Below, in pieces: positions 17,434-25,964 of a stretch of 36,486 nucleotides of DNA. Each line of letters begins with the position of its first letter. Position 1 is the stretch's first letter. The notes beneath the pieces are model-generated. The model was not told the origin of the DNA. It searched no databases and saw only the letters and a program-made list of their open reading frames with translations. This DNA comes from Weissella cibaria. GTDB taxonomy: Bacteria > Bacillota > Bacilli > Lactobacillales > Lactobacillaceae. The DNA is taken from assembly GCF_004521965.1 (NCBI RefSeq), contig NZ_SDGK01000028.1:1-36486 (forward strand), written 5' to 3'. Position numbers and translations under genes: made by a program.

Positions 17434-17877
17434 ATGAGTTTGCTAGAACAATTGACGTCAGATATGAAGGAAGCGATGAAGGCCAAGGATAAGGTAACAC
17501 TTGGTGTTGTCCGCATGGTTAAGGCCTCTGTTTCAAATGAACAAATCAAGTTGGGCCATGATTTGACGGCTGATGAAGAACTGGCAGTCTTGTCACGTGA
17601 AATGAAGCAACGTGTGGAAGAGATGGAATCATACAAGGATGCCGATCGCGCAGATTTGGCTGAAGAAATCCAAGGCCAAATTGATGTGTTGAAACGTTAT
17701 ATGCCTGCACAAATGTCTGAGGAAGAAGTCGTTGCCATTGTTAAGGAAACGATTGCCGAAGTTGGTGCGTCATCAAAGGCAGACTTAGGTAAGGTGATGG
17801 GTGCCTTGATGCCTAAGGTTAAGGGTAAGGCTGATGGTAAGTTGGTCAACACAACGGTTCAATCATTGTTGGGCTAA
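17434..17877 (+). CDS. yqeY: GatB/YqeY domain protein
   Basis: This 147-residue soluble protein has the family opening [19 protein letters not shown] followed by [13 protein letters not shown] helical hairpin follows, and the C-terminal YqeY tail includes [24 protein letters not shown]. The family shares its C-terminal domain with GatB, the tRNA-dependent amidotransferase subunit, and is thought to contact tRNA; its own role is not established. The ribosome binding site TGGAGGA is well placed. It lies next to rpsU, as in most Firmicutes. Confidence 0.95.
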   Translation: MSLLEQLTSDMKEAMKAKDKVTLGVVRMVKASVSNEQIKLGHDLTADEELAVLSREMKQRVEEMESYKDADRADLAEEIQGQIDVLKRYMPAQMSEEEVVAIVKETIAEVGASSKADLGKVMGALMPKVKGKADGKLVNTTVQSLLG

Positions 17878-17889
17878 TTGTGACACAAT

Positions 17890-17936
17890 GCGGGGTGATG
17901 CCCCGATACATATATGTTTGCGGTATAATAGTACCG
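17890..17936 (+). promoter_or_regulatory. phoH promoter region: hairpin plus palindrome over TATAAT
   Basis: A perfect TATAAT (17924-17929) is embedded in the inverted repeat CGGTA-TAATAG-TACCG (17921-17936). The -35 position is occupied by a CGGGG/CCCCG hairpin (17891-17905), so no -35 consensus is seen. A repressor or activator site is plausible. Confidence 0.5.
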
Positions 17937-17972
17937 TAATAAAAAATATTGCGAATTAGAGGGAATTCATTT

Positions 17973-18962
17973 TTGGCAGCACAAGTTGAAAAAATTTATC
18001 GTTTTGAAAATGTCGAGCAAGAAATTGGCTTGGTTGGACCACAAGACAGCAATTTAAAGTTGATTGAAGAAGGCGTCGGGGTGTCTTTGTCAGTCTTTGG
18101 TGATCAGTTGACCATCAAAGGTGAAGCAGAGTCTGTTGATGCGGCTGAAGCAATCGTTGTTGAATTGACGAATTTAATCAAAAAAGGTGTTAAGCTAAAC
18201 GCAACTGACATCGTTTCAGCAATGAAGATGTCTGAACGTGGTACGCTAGAGTACTTTGGCGATATGTACACTGAGACTTTGATTCGAGATGTGAAGGGGT
18301 ACCCGGTTCGTGTGAAGAATTACGGTCAGCGCCGTTACATTCAAGCGATTCGTACTAACGACATTACGTTTGGAATCGGACCTGCCGGAACTGGAAAGAC
18401 GTATTTGGCCGTCGTCATGGCAGTGGCAGCACTGAAGCGTGGGGATGTTGAGAAAATCATTATCACACGGCCTGCCGTTGAAGCTGGTGAAAACTTAGGG
18501 TTCTTGCCAGGTGATTTGAAAGAAAAGGTCGATCCTTACTTGCGACCAATTTATGATGCACTACATGCCATTATTGGTGCGGAACATACAGAACGTCTGA
18601 TGGATCGTGGGACGATTGAAATTGCACCACTTGCCTACATGCGTGGTCGTACCTTGGACAACGCCTTTATTATTTTAGATGAGGCACAGAACACAACACC
18701 ACAGCAAATGAAGATGTTTTTAACCCGACTTGGCTTTGGCTCGCATATGATTGTGAATGGTGACGTGTCACAGATTGACTTGCCAACGAAGGTACGGTCA
18801 GGCCTAATTCAAGCCAAGCAAGTGTTGGCAAATGTCTCACATATTACATTTATTGAATTTGCCGCGGATGACGTTGTCCGTCACCCGGTAGTTGGAGCCA
18901 TCATCAACGCCTATGATGCATTTGATGCCGCAAAAAATAAGAAAACAGAGAAGAAGGATTAA
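17973..18962 (+). CDS. phoH: PhoH-family ATPase
   Basis: The protein has 329 residues when started at the TTG at 17973, which has AGAGGGAA seven bases upstream; no ATG exists near the expected N-terminus (LAAQVEKIYRFENVEQEIGLVGP). The PhoH domain has Walker A (GIGPAGTGKTYLAVVMA), the TRPAVEAGENLGFLPGDLKEK signature and Walker B (FIILDEAQNTTPQQMKMFLTRLG). The N-terminal about 100 residues form a small KH-like region. PhoH proteins are P-loop ATPases often encoded beside ybeY, as here, which points to a part in RNA metabolism. The biochemical role in Gram-positive bacteria remains unclear. Confidence 0.95.
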   Translation: MAAQVEKIYRFENVEQEIGLVGPQDSNLKLIEEGVGVSLSVFGDQLTIKGEAESVDAAEAIVVELTNLIKKGVKLNATDIVSAMKMSERGTLEYFGDMYTETLIRDVKGYPVRVKNYGQRRYIQAIRTNDITFGIGPAGTGKTYLAVVMAVAALKRGDVEKIIITRPAVEAGENLGFLPGDLKEKVDPYLRPIYDALHAIIGAEHTERLMDRGTIEIAPLAYMRGRTLDNAFIILDEAQNTTPQQMKMFLTRLGFGSHMIVNGDVSQIDLPTKVRSGLIQAKQVLANVSHITFIEFAADDVVRHPVVGAIINAYDAFDAAKNKKTEKKD

Positions 18963-18967
18963 AGATT

Positions 18968-19450
18968 ATGGATTTGGCGATTATTGACCAATCAAAGCCC
19001 GGAGTACCGGCAGAGCAAATTGAACTTGTTGAAAAAGTGCTAGATTACGCTGGTAAATATATAAAGTTGCCAGATGATACAGAGATGTCCGTCACTTTTG
19101 TTAACAATGATGAGATTCAACGTTATAACCGTGAGTATCGCGGGCTTGATAAGCCAACAGACGTCATTTCTTTTGCAATTGAAGAAGACGGTGACGATAT
19201 GCCACTGATGATGGATGAGGATATGGCTGAAGATTTGGCCAAAAATATCGGTGATATTATCGTGTCTGTTGATAAGATTGGTGAACAAGCCGAATTCTTG
19301 GAGCACTCATACGAACGTGAACTAGGCTTTTTGGTTATTCATGGTTTCTTACACTTAAACGGTTACGATCACATGCGTAGTGATGAAGACGAAAAGATTA
19401 TGTTTGATTTGCAACGCGATATTTTGGATAGCTATGGACTTACACGATAA
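18968..19450 (+). CDS. ybeY: Endoribonuclease YbeY, rRNA maturation factor
   Basis: This 160-residue metalloprotein has the zinc motif HGFLHLNGYDH (H-x3-H-x5-H) and a typical STDVISFA-like segment (KPTDVISFAIEEDG). YbeY acts in 16S rRNA 3'-end processing and ribosome quality control. It starts 5 bases after phoH and overlaps dgkA at its end, so it is inside a tightly packed operon. An acidic insertion (EEDGDDMPLMMDEDMAEDLA) is typical of Lactobacillales versions. Confidence 0.96.
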   Translation: MDLAIIDQSKPGVPAEQIELVEKVLDYAGKYIKLPDDTEMSVTFVNNDEIQRYNREYRGLDKPTDVISFAIEEDGDDMPLMMDEDMAEDLAKNIGDIIVSVDKIGEQAEFLEHSYERELGFLVIHGFLHLNGYDHMRSDEDEKIMFDLQRDILDSYGLTR

Positions 19451-19862
19451 GAAAAAGGCGACCGAGCCGACGCCACAAATTGAAAAGAATACGCACTTTC
19501 TACAAGCAGTGGGTCATGCCCTCGAAGGGATTGGTCAGTTGCTTGTTCGCGAACGAAATATGCGCTTTCATATTTTTGCGGCAATTGTCGTCCTACTTGT
19601 CGGGATATATGTTAAGCTAGGACGGTCGGATTGGCTGTGGATTACGGTGGCTGTTTTTACGGTAATTATGGCCGAATTCGTTAATACAATGGTCGAGGCA
19701 ATCGTTGATCTGATTGTCGGTGAAAGTTACCATCCATTGGCGAAAGTCGCAAAAGATGTGGCTTCTGGGGCTGTTTTGGCAGCCGTTGCCTTCGCAATTG
19801 TCGTGGGTGTGTTGATTTTCCAGCCTTACATCTTGCCGAATTTGCAGATGCTGTTGGGATAA
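19434..19862 (+). CDS. dgkA: Undecaprenol / diacylglycerol kinase family protein
   Basis: This 142-residue membrane protein has three transmembrane helices (about 47-66, 70-88 and 112-134). The DgkA signature appears as AEFVNTMVEAIVDLI with AKVAKDVASGAVLAA. In Gram-positive bacteria this family phosphorylates undecaprenol, feeding carrier lipid into wall synthesis. The ATG at 19434 overlaps the last 17 bases of ybeY, indicating coupled translation. The N-terminus (MDLHDKKKATEPTPQIEKN) is longer and more polar than in many homologues. Confidence 0.93.
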   Translation: MDLHDKKKATEPTPQIEKNTHFLQAVGHALEGIGQLLVRERNMRFHIFAAIVVLLVGIYVKLGRSDWLWITVAVFTVIMAEFVNTMVEAIVDLIVGESYHPLAKVAKDVASGAVLAAVAFAIVVGVLIFQPYILPNLQMLLG

Positions 19863-19913
19863 AGTTGTGCGTGGTAACACGTGGATTATACAGAAAGAAC
19901 AGAGATTTTATAC

Positions 19914-20822
19914 ATGAGTGAACAAGGATTTAAGTCAGGTTTCGTGGCCTTGGTTGGCCGGCCAAACGTTGGTAAGTCAACGCTTTTGAACAAAATGATT
20001 GGTGAAAAGATTGCCATCATGTCGCCCAAGGCACAAACAACCCGTAACAAGATCCAAGGGATTTACACAACCAATGAGGGTCAAATCGTCTTCATGGATA
20101 CACCAGGTATCCACAAGCCTCATAACTCGCTGGGTGATTTTATGGTGAAGACAGCCATGTCAGCTTTACGCGAAGCAGACATGGTTTGGTTCTTGGTAAA
20201 TGCTGATGAACCACGTGGCGCAGGGGATGATTTCATTATTAATCGTTTGAAGGACACGAATACGCCAGTTTATTTGATTATTAATAAGATTGACTTAGTG
20301 AACCCGGCAGATTTGTTGACGATTATTGATGATTACCGCCAACAAATGGAATTTGCTGAAATCTTCCCAATTTCAGCCTTGAAGGGAGACGGCGTTCCCG
20401 AGTTGTTGGATTTTGCGATGGATAAAATGGCAGAAGGTCCACAATATTACCCGGCTGATCAAATCACGGATCATCCAGAACGATTTATCATGAGTGAGTT
20501 GATTCGTGAAAAGGTCTTGCAATTGACACGGCAAGAAGTGCCCCACTCAGTTGCGGTGGTGATTGATAAAATTGAGCGTCAAGATGAAAATCACTTGCAT
20601 GTGCAAGCAACAATTGTTGTTGAACGACCAACGCAAAAGAACATTGTCATTGGTAAGCAAGGGGCAATGATCAAGGAAATTGGTGTGCGGGCACGTAAGG
20701 ATATCGAACGTTTGCTTGGTGATAAGATTTTCTTGGAGACATGGGTTAAGGTTGAAGAACGTTGGCGCGACAAGCCGCAAGCGCTTCAAACTTACGGTTA
20801 CAAGGAAGATTCAGATATTTAA
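19914..20822 (+). CDS. era: GTPase Era
   Basis: This 302-residue GTPase assists 16S rRNA maturation and 30S assembly. The G motifs are readable: G1 [10 protein letters not shown]2 [10 protein letters not shown]3 DTPGIHKP, G4 NKID and G5 SALKGDG. The C-terminal KH domain contains [15 protein letters not shown] and [14 protein letters not shown]. The start at 19914 ([15 protein letters not shown]) gives the normal family length; an in-frame GTG at 19881 would add 11 residues and has no better ribosome binding site. It follows dgkA after 51 bases in the same operon. Confidence 0.97.
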   Translation: MSEQGFKSGFVALVGRPNVGKSTLLNKMIGEKIAIMSPKAQTTRNKIQGIYTTNEGQIVFMDTPGIHKPHNSLGDFMVKTAMSALREADMVWFLVNADEPRGAGDDFIINRLKDTNTPVYLIINKIDLVNPADLLTIIDDYRQQMEFAEIFPISALKGDGVPELLDFAMDKMAEGPQYYPADQITDHPERFIMSELIREKVLQLTRQEVPHSVAVVIDKIERQDENHLHVQATIVVERPTQKNIVIGKQGAMIKEIGVRARKDIERLLGDKIFLETWVKVEERWRDKPQALQTYGYKEDSDI

Positions 20823-20833
20823 TTTGGCGAGAA

Positions 20834-20857
20834 AGAGACTATCAAGTCTCTTTTTTA
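20834..20857 (+). terminator. Hairpin with T-run between era and recO
   Basis: A 7-base perfect stem AGAGACT / AGTCTCT with an ATCA loop is followed by six Ts. It ends just before the recO ribosome binding site. It is short, so it probably terminates or attenuates only part of the transcription. Confidence 0.65.
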
Positions 20858-20870
20858 CTAGGGGATGGGT

Positions 20871-21665
20871 ATGGCAGAAGTATTTGATGCAATTGTGATG
20901 TACCAGCAAGACCGCAAGGAAAAGGATTTGATGGTTAAGATGCTAACCAAGCAAGGTGGCAAGCGGATGTTTTACATTAAGAATGGCAAGTCAAAGCGGT
21001 ACCAATTCGCAGCGGATGTCCAACCGTTAACGGTCGCCACGTTTGAGGGAACCTTAAATCCAACCGGATTGAGTTTTATTAACGCCGTTAAAGAGAGCCA
21101 CCAATCACGTGAATTGATGATAGATGTCACGAAAAATGCCTACATGACTTATATTTTGGGTTTGATTGACGCGGCGTTTGTCGATAATCAGCCGATTGGT
21201 AAGTGGTATGAATGGGCCCGCTTGGCGATTGAAAAAATTGAGAGTGGTTTGAATCCACAAGGCATTGCCAATTTTTTTGAAATCAAATTATTGCCGGCAT
21301 TCGGTCTTGAACCGACTTGGGGTGAATGTGTTGTTTGCGGTCGGCGTGATTTACCGCTTGATTTCTCCGAGAAGTTAAACGGGACACTGTGCCAGTTGCA
21401 CTGGGATCAAGATGAACAACGTATGAATGCCAATCCACGTTCTGTGCGTGTGCTATCACAACTTAACAAAATCGACCTAAAACAGTTAGGTTCATTGTCG
21501 CTAAAAGAAGAGACTAAGCATGACATGGCACGCGTGATGGACAAGATTTATGATGACCAAGTTGGTGTACATTTACGTGCCAAAAGTTTTATTCAACAAC
21601 TCGACGGTTGGTCACAACGTCTCGCACAACGTGGCCAACAAAAGCCAACTGACGAGTCAAAATAG
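20871..21665 (+). CDS. recO: DNA repair protein RecO
   Basis: RecO (264 residues) loads RecA with RecF and RecR in gap repair. An N-terminal OB-fold (about 1-80, starting MAEVFDAIVMYQQDRKEKDL with TPxG-like turns) precedes a helical C-terminal domain. The zinc-finger pattern is reduced to C-x2-C in WGECVVCGRRD, with a further LCQLH downstream. ATG 20871 is preferred over ATG 20865 because the AGGGG ribosome binding site is then 6 bases upstream. No promoter is visible between the hairpin and the start, so expression probably comes by read-through from era. Confidence 0.93.
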   Translation: MAEVFDAIVMYQQDRKEKDLMVKMLTKQGGKRMFYIKNGKSKRYQFAADVQPLTVATFEGTLNPTGLSFINAVKESHQSRELMIDVTKNAYMTYILGLIDAAFVDNQPIGKWYEWARLAIEKIESGLNPQGIANFFEIKLLPAFGLEPTWGECVVCGRRDLPLDFSEKLNGTLCQLHWDQDEQRMNANPRSVRVLSQLNKIDLKQLGSLSLKEETKHDMARVMDKIYDDQVGVHLRAKSFIQQLDGWSQRLAQRGQQKPTDESK

Positions 21666-21695
21666 ATGACAGGTATCGCTGGTATCACTTATAAT
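21666..21695 (+). promoter_or_regulatory. Promoter of the small acidic protein gene
   Basis: ATGACA (21666-21671) and a perfect TATAAT (21690-21695) are 18 bases apart. The promoter starts directly after the recO stop codon, and the gene start is 34 bases beyond the -10. Confidence 0.7.
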
Positions 21696-21729
21696 AAGCG
21701 TATAGTAAAGAAGCGAACGGAGAATTGAC

Positions 21730-21903
21730 ATGGATTTTGATTTGGATAAGTTGAAGGATCGAGCTGATGACCTTTTGGAAGGCGCTGACTTGAACGAATT
21801 GAAGGAAAAGGCCGGCGACTTGCTAGGCGACAAGGCTGACATTTTGGACAACGTTGATATGGATGACGTTAAGGACAAGTTGTCAGGTTTCCTTGGCAAG
21901 TAA
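21730..21903 (+). CDS. Small acidic helical protein, unknown function
   Basis: This 57-residue protein begins MDFDLDKLKDRADDLLEGAD and ends VKDKLSGFLGK. It has a clear ribosome binding site (ACGGAGAA) and its own promoter. The sequence is three imperfect copies of an L-K-x-K/R-A-x-D-L-L unit: LKDRADDLLEGA, LKEKAGDLLGDK and VKDKLSGFLGK. It is rich in Asp and Lys, predicted entirely helical, and has no Cys, Trp, Pro or signal peptide. The style is that of small abundant stress or RNA-chaperone-like proteins, but I do not recognise the family. It is intact next to a shattered pnuC, which argues that it is used. Confidence 0.75.
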   Translation: MDFDLDKLKDRADDLLEGADLNELKEKAGDLLGDKADILDNVDMDDVKDKLSGFLGK

Positions 21904-21910
21904 GTACGGT

Positions 21911-22604
21911 ATGAACCAGGTAGAAAGCGACGTCACCAACCAATATTAAACGTGATTTAGCCTTGATGAATCGGTTTCAACGGGTGTATAAGGTCATTAT
22001 TATGGCCGTTACGGTTTGGGCCTTCATCTATACAAGTGATTATGCATCATCAGGGTGGACTAGTGTAATTACAGGATTGGTATGGCTTTTTACTTGATCA
22101 TGTTGGCGAGTGGCCGGTTAACGAACTTTTTCTGGGGGCTCCTGACCAATGGTGTCTGGTTGTTGATATTCTTAATCAAGGCTTCTTTTTTGTGATACAG
22201 TTTGTGGGGATGGTTGCATGGTACAAGCAGCTAGCCCAACAACAGGACAGTAGTCAGATGCAAGCTAAGCGCATCGGTCCTAAAATAATGGGGGGTGCCT
22301 TGTCGCAGGGGCAGTTGTGGTTTACGGTATCGTTTTAGTCGTTGCCAAATCGGCACACGGTAATTAAGGCTACCTAGACCCCTCACAATTACCACTGGGG
22401 ATGTTGGCACAAATTTTGGCAACGTACGGGTACCTGTCGCAGTGGGTTGTCTGGTTGTTCGCTGATGCAGTTGGACTGTTGTTATGTCGGAACCAAATTC
22501 AGGCCGGTAGATCGAGTGCATTAGGCATGTTTATTTTGATGATTGTGAAACCATTCAATGCGTTTTATGGCATGCACTTGTGGTCAAAGACAACTGAATA
22601 TTGA
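21911..22604 (+). pseudogene. pnuC: Shattered PnuC-type nicotinamide riboside transporter gene
   Basis: Fragments in all three forward frames assemble in order into a PnuC membrane protein: MNQVESDVTNQ (from 21911), then RDLALMNRFQRVYKVIIMAV with SSGWTSVITGL. Next come MAFYLIMLASGRLTNFFWGL and NGVWLLIFLI, FFFVIQFVGMVAWYKQLAQQ, and AVVVYGIVLVVAKSAHG. The last is LDPSQLPLGMLAQILATYGY with SQWVVWLFADAVGLLL and FNAFYGMHLWSKTTEY. The FFxVMQ-x-x-G-x-x-W and SQWVxW segments are typical of PnuC, which imports nicotinamide riboside for NAD synthesis. At least five frame changes and several stops are needed, so the gene is dead. Confidence 0.85.
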
Positions 22605-22615
22605 GATTAATTTCG

Positions 22616-22643
22616 TTGACATTCAACGGCTGAGTGATAAACT
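22616..22643 (+). promoter_or_regulatory. Promoter of the glyQ-glyS T-box leader
   Basis: A perfect TTGACA (22616-22621), a 16-base spacer and an extended -10 TGA-TAAACT (-10 at 22638-22643). The leader would start near 22650. Confidence 0.82.
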
Positions 22644-22649
22644 TATTAG

Positions 22650-22863
22650 TTGTAATAAGCGATGAAAGCAGAAGAATTCCGTGAAATCAGTCCAGCAAGT
22701 CACCGGTGATGTGAGGGTGATCTGATTAGCGTAAGGGGCACTGCTGGAGCACAATTTAATCCAATGAAGCTGCTAGGAGTTGTCCTAGAAGTAGGGTGGA
22801 ACCGCGAATTATCGTCCCTACATCAATCATTTTTTATGGTGATTGGTGTAGGGCTTTTTATTT
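22650..22863 (+). promoter_or_regulatory. Glycine T-box leader controlling glyQ-glyS
   Basis: The T-box sequence AGGGTGGAACCGCG is at 22793-22806. The specifier GGC (Gly) is at 22737-22739 and is followed by the conserved A, in the context AAGGGGCAC. A GCAG/CTGC helix lies at the base of stem I, and the distal loop has GGTGATGTGAGG. The leader ends in a terminator and precedes both glycyl-tRNA synthetase genes. Confidence 0.93.
22816..22863 (+). terminator. T-box terminator of the glyQ-glyS leader
   Basis: A 14-base stem CCCTACATCAATCA / TGATTGGTGTAGGG with one wobble pair is followed by CTTTTTATTT. Confidence 0.9.
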
Positions 22864-22898
22864 GCTCGAAGCCAACCACGAGAAAGGAATTTGTCAAT

Positions 22899-23825
22899 AT
22901 GAGCGCAAAAATGAGTGTGCAAGACATTATTTTGACGTTGCAAAAGTTCTGGGCTGACCAAGGTGCAATGCTGATGGAAGCTTACGATACAGAAAAGGGT
23001 GCTGGTACGATGAGTCCTTACACGTTCCTACGTGCCAATGGTCCTGAACCATGGAACGCAGCCTACGTGGAGCCATCACGTCGTCCTGCTGATGGACGTT
23101 ACGGTGATAACCCAAACCGTTTGTACCAACACCACCAATTCCAAGTGGTCATGAAGCCATCACCTGACAACATTCAAGAATTGTACTTAGATTCTTTGAA
23201 GTCCTTGGGCGTTAATCCGTTGGAGCACGATATTCGTTTCGTTGAAGATAACTGGGAAAACCCATCAATGGGTGCCGCTGGTATCGGTTGGGAAATCTGG
23301 TTGGATGGTATGGAAGTTACGCAATTTACGTACTTCCAACAAGTTGGTGGTATCCAAGTTGATGCCGTAACATCAGAAATTACGTATGGTTTGGAGCGTT
23401 TGGCTTCATACATCCAAGACGTCCCAACCGTGTACGATTTAGAATGGGGTAACGGCGTTTTGTACGGTGACATCTTTAAGGAGCCAGAGTACGAGCACTC
23501 AGTTTACTCGTTTGAAGAATCAGACCAAGAAATGTTGTTGCGTCACTTTAACGAGTACGAAGCTGAAGCTAAGAAGGCTTTGGAAAAGGGCTTGGTTCAC
23601 CCAGCTTACGACTACATTTTGAAGTCATCACACACGTTTAACTTGTTGGATGCCCGTGGCACAGTTTCAGTTACGGAACGTGCTAAGTATCTTTCACGTA
23701 TCCGTAACATGGCCCGTTCAGTTGCGCGTGCCTTCATTGATGAGCGTAAGAAGCTTGGCTTCCCATTGTTGAAGGATGAAGCTTTGCGTGCGAAGTACTT
23801 GCCTGCAGATGAGGAGGAGAACTAA
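22899..23825 (+). CDS. glyQ: Glycyl-tRNA synthetase alpha subunit
   Basis: This 308-residue catalytic subunit belongs to the alpha2beta2 enzyme. Characteristic segments are [77 protein letters not shown] and [20 protein letters not shown]. The ATG at 22899 has AGAAAGGA upstream; the frame is open further upstream through the terminator stem but that cannot be the start. glyS starts one base after its stop codon. Confidence 0.98.
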   Translation: MSAKMSVQDIILTLQKFWADQGAMLMEAYDTEKGAGTMSPYTFLRANGPEPWNAAYVEPSRRPADGRYGDNPNRLYQHHQFQVVMKPSPDNIQELYLDSLKSLGVNPLEHDIRFVEDNWENPSMGAAGIGWEIWLDGMEVTQFTYFQQVGGIQVDAVTSEITYGLERLASYIQDVPTVYDLEWGNGVLYGDIFKEPEYEHSVYSFEESDQEMLLRHFNEYEAEAKKALEKGLVHPAYDYILKSSHTFNLLDARGTVSVTERAKYLSRIRNMARSVARAFIDERKKLGFPLLKDEALRAKYLPADEEEN

Positions 23826-23826
23826 G

Positions 23827-25911
23827 ATGGCTAACTTTTTGCTAGAAATTGGTTTGGAAGAAGTTCCGGCCCACTTGGTGACGCCCGCAATTAACCAATT
23901 GGTTGAGCGTGCCGAAAACTTTATGGCCGACGAGCGTTTGGCATACGGGGCAATTAAGCCTTTCTCTACGCCACGCCGTTTAGCGGTGTTAATTTCTGAT
24001 GTTGCTGAAAAGGCCGAAGACTTTCAAGAAGAAGTTAAGGGACCTGCTAAGAAGGTCGCACTTGATGCTGAGGGTAACTATTCAAAGGCAGCCCAGGGTT
24101 TTGTCCGCGGCCAAGGGTTGACGACTGATGACATTACATTTAAGGAATTTAAGGGTAACGAGTACATATACGTTACAAAGTTTGAAGCTGGAAAGCCAGC
24201 GGCTGAAGTTTTGACGGGCTTCAAGCAAGTTGTTGAGGCCATGACGTTCTCAACAACGATGAAGTGGGGCCGTCACACGTTTGAATACGTGCGTCCAATT
24301 CGTTGGATGGTCGCGTTGTTGGATGATGAAGTTGTCCCATTTGACATCTTGGGAGTTGCAACGGGTCGTTCATCACGAGGACACCGTTTCTTGGGTCATA
24401 ATGTTGAAATTGCTTCAGCTGACCAGTATGAAGCGGCCTTGACGACAGTCTTTGTACAAGTAGATGCCGAAGCACGAAAGCAAAACATTCGCACGCAAGT
24501 CGAAACGATTGCCAGTGATAACAACTGGACCGTTATCGTTGACGAAGATTTGCTTGAAGAAGTTAACAACATTGTTGAATATCCGACGGCCTTTGCTGGT
24601 GGCTTCGACGAAGGTTACTTGGAAGTGCCTGATGAAGTATTGATTACGTCAATGAAGGAACACCAACGTTTCTTCCACGTCGTTGATGCAAATGGCGCTT
24701 TGTTGCCACACTTTATCTCTGTTCGTAACGGAAACGCCGAACACATCGATAATGTGATTGCCGGTAACGAAAAGGTGCTGGTTGCGCGTTTGGAAGACGC
24801 TAAGTTCTTCTACCACGAAGATCAAAAGCACGATATCGACTTCTACAACAACAAGTTGGAAGTGGTGTCATTCCACGCTAAGTTGGGTTCAGTTGCCGCA
24901 CACACACGTCGTGCCAAGACCTTGGCTGCCATCATTGCTGGCCGTTTGGCCTTTACTGATGATCAGCAAGCCAAGTTGGCGCGTGCTGGTGAAATCTACA
25001 AGTTTGACTTGATGACTGGTATGGTTGGTGAGTTTGATGAATTGCAAGGTATCATGGGTGAGAAGTACGCTAACTTGTTTGGTGAAGATGCTGCCGTGGC
25101 CCAAGCAATCCGTGAGCACTACATGCCAATCTCTGCTGATGGTGAGTTGCCTGCGTCAGATTTGGGTAAGGTATTGGCCTTAGCTGATAAGTTGGACAGT
25201 TTGTTGTCATTCTTTGCGGGTGGTATGGCGCCATCAGGTTCAAATGACCCATATGCTTTGCGTCGTGCCGCTTCAGGTGTTGTGAACATCTTGGCTGACA
25301 GTAAGTGGGATTTGGATATTGACGGTATTTTGTCAGACTTGATTGCTGACATTAACGCTGACGCCGTTAAGTTTGGGTTGCCAGAAGAAGTGATGGCTGA
25401 GTTGCAAAACAATGTGGCTGCGGTCGTGAACTTCTTGACGGACCGTGTTGTGAAGGCATTGCAAGATGATGGCGTTCGTCGTGACATTATCAACGCTGTG
25501 ACGAAGAACAACTTTGCTGATACGACGCAAATGTTTGAATCAGCGCAAGTCTTGGTTGCCCACGTTAACGATGCCAACTTCCGTGCAGGGGTTGAAGCGT
25601 TGACTCGTGTAATGCGTTTGACAACGAAGAATGCAACGGATGCGACTGTTGACGCTGCGTTGTTCGAGAATGCAGCCGAAAAGACGTTGTTTGAAGCAGT
25701 TGCACCTGTGGCAGCTGTTGATGCAACAGATGCTAAGCTTGCGGCATTGTTGAACTTACAACCAGCCGTAGCGGCTTACTTCGAAGAGACTATGGTTATG
25801 GTCGAAGACGAAGCGGTTAAGAACAACCGTTTGGCAACACTACATGCGGTTGCTGATGAAGCAACAAAGGTGGCTAACTTCCTCGAAATGGATGTTAAGT
25901 CTGCAAATTAA
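23827..25911 (+). CDS. glyS: Glycyl-tRNA synthetase beta subunit
   Basis: The 694-residue beta subunit supplies tRNA recognition to the alpha2beta2 synthetase. It begins ANFLLEIGLEEVPAHLVTPA. It contains the HD-like region (LGSVAAHTRRAKTLAAIIAG, REHYMPISADGELPASDLGK) and the segment LADKLDSLLSFFAGG with GSNDPYALRRAASG. The C-terminal DALR-type anticodon-binding domain is at about 590-690. The ribosome binding site GAGGAGGAGA overlaps the end of glyQ. The gene closes the operon before a strong terminator. Confidence 0.98.
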   Translation: MANFLLEIGLEEVPAHLVTPAINQLVERAENFMADERLAYGAIKPFSTPRRLAVLISDVAEKAEDFQEEVKGPAKKVALDAEGNYSKAAQGFVRGQGLTTDDITFKEFKGNEYIYVTKFEAGKPAAEVLTGFKQVVEAMTFSTTMKWGRHTFEYVRPIRWMVALLDDEVVPFDILGVATGRSSRGHRFLGHNVEIASADQYEAALTTVFVQVDAEARKQNIRTQVETIASDNNWTVIVDEDLLEEVNNIVEYPTAFAGGFDEGYLEVPDEVLITSMKEHQRFFHVVDANGALLPHFISVRNGNAEHIDNVIAGNEKVLVARLEDAKFFYHEDQKHDIDFYNNKLEVVSFHAKLGSVAAHTRRAKTLAAIIAGRLAFTDDQQAKLARAGEIYKFDLMTGMVGEFDELQGIMGEKYANLFGEDAAVAQAIREHYMPISADGELPASDLGKVLALADKLDSLLSFFAGGMAPSGSNDPYALRRAASGVVNILADSKWDLDIDGILSDLIADINADAVKFGLPEEVMAELQNNVAAVVNFLTDRVVKALQDDGVRRDIINAVTKNNFADTTQMFESAQVLVAHVNDANFRAGVEALTRVMRLTTKNATDATVDAALFENAAEKTLFEAVAPVAAVDATDAKLAALLNLQPAVAAYFEETMVMVEDEAVKNNRLATLHAVADEATKVANFLEMDVKSAN

Positions 25912-25918
25912 TGATATG

Positions 25919-25954
25919 AAAACACCCTGGATTAATACAGTCCAGGGTGTTTTT
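25919..25954. terminator. Bidirectional terminator between glyS and the hydrolase gene
   Basis: The stem AAAACACCCTGGA / TCCAGGGTGTTTT has a 9-base loop, with A and T runs outside. It lies between two convergent genes and should serve both strands. Confidence 0.9.
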
Positions 25955-25964
25955 AATTTGGGTC

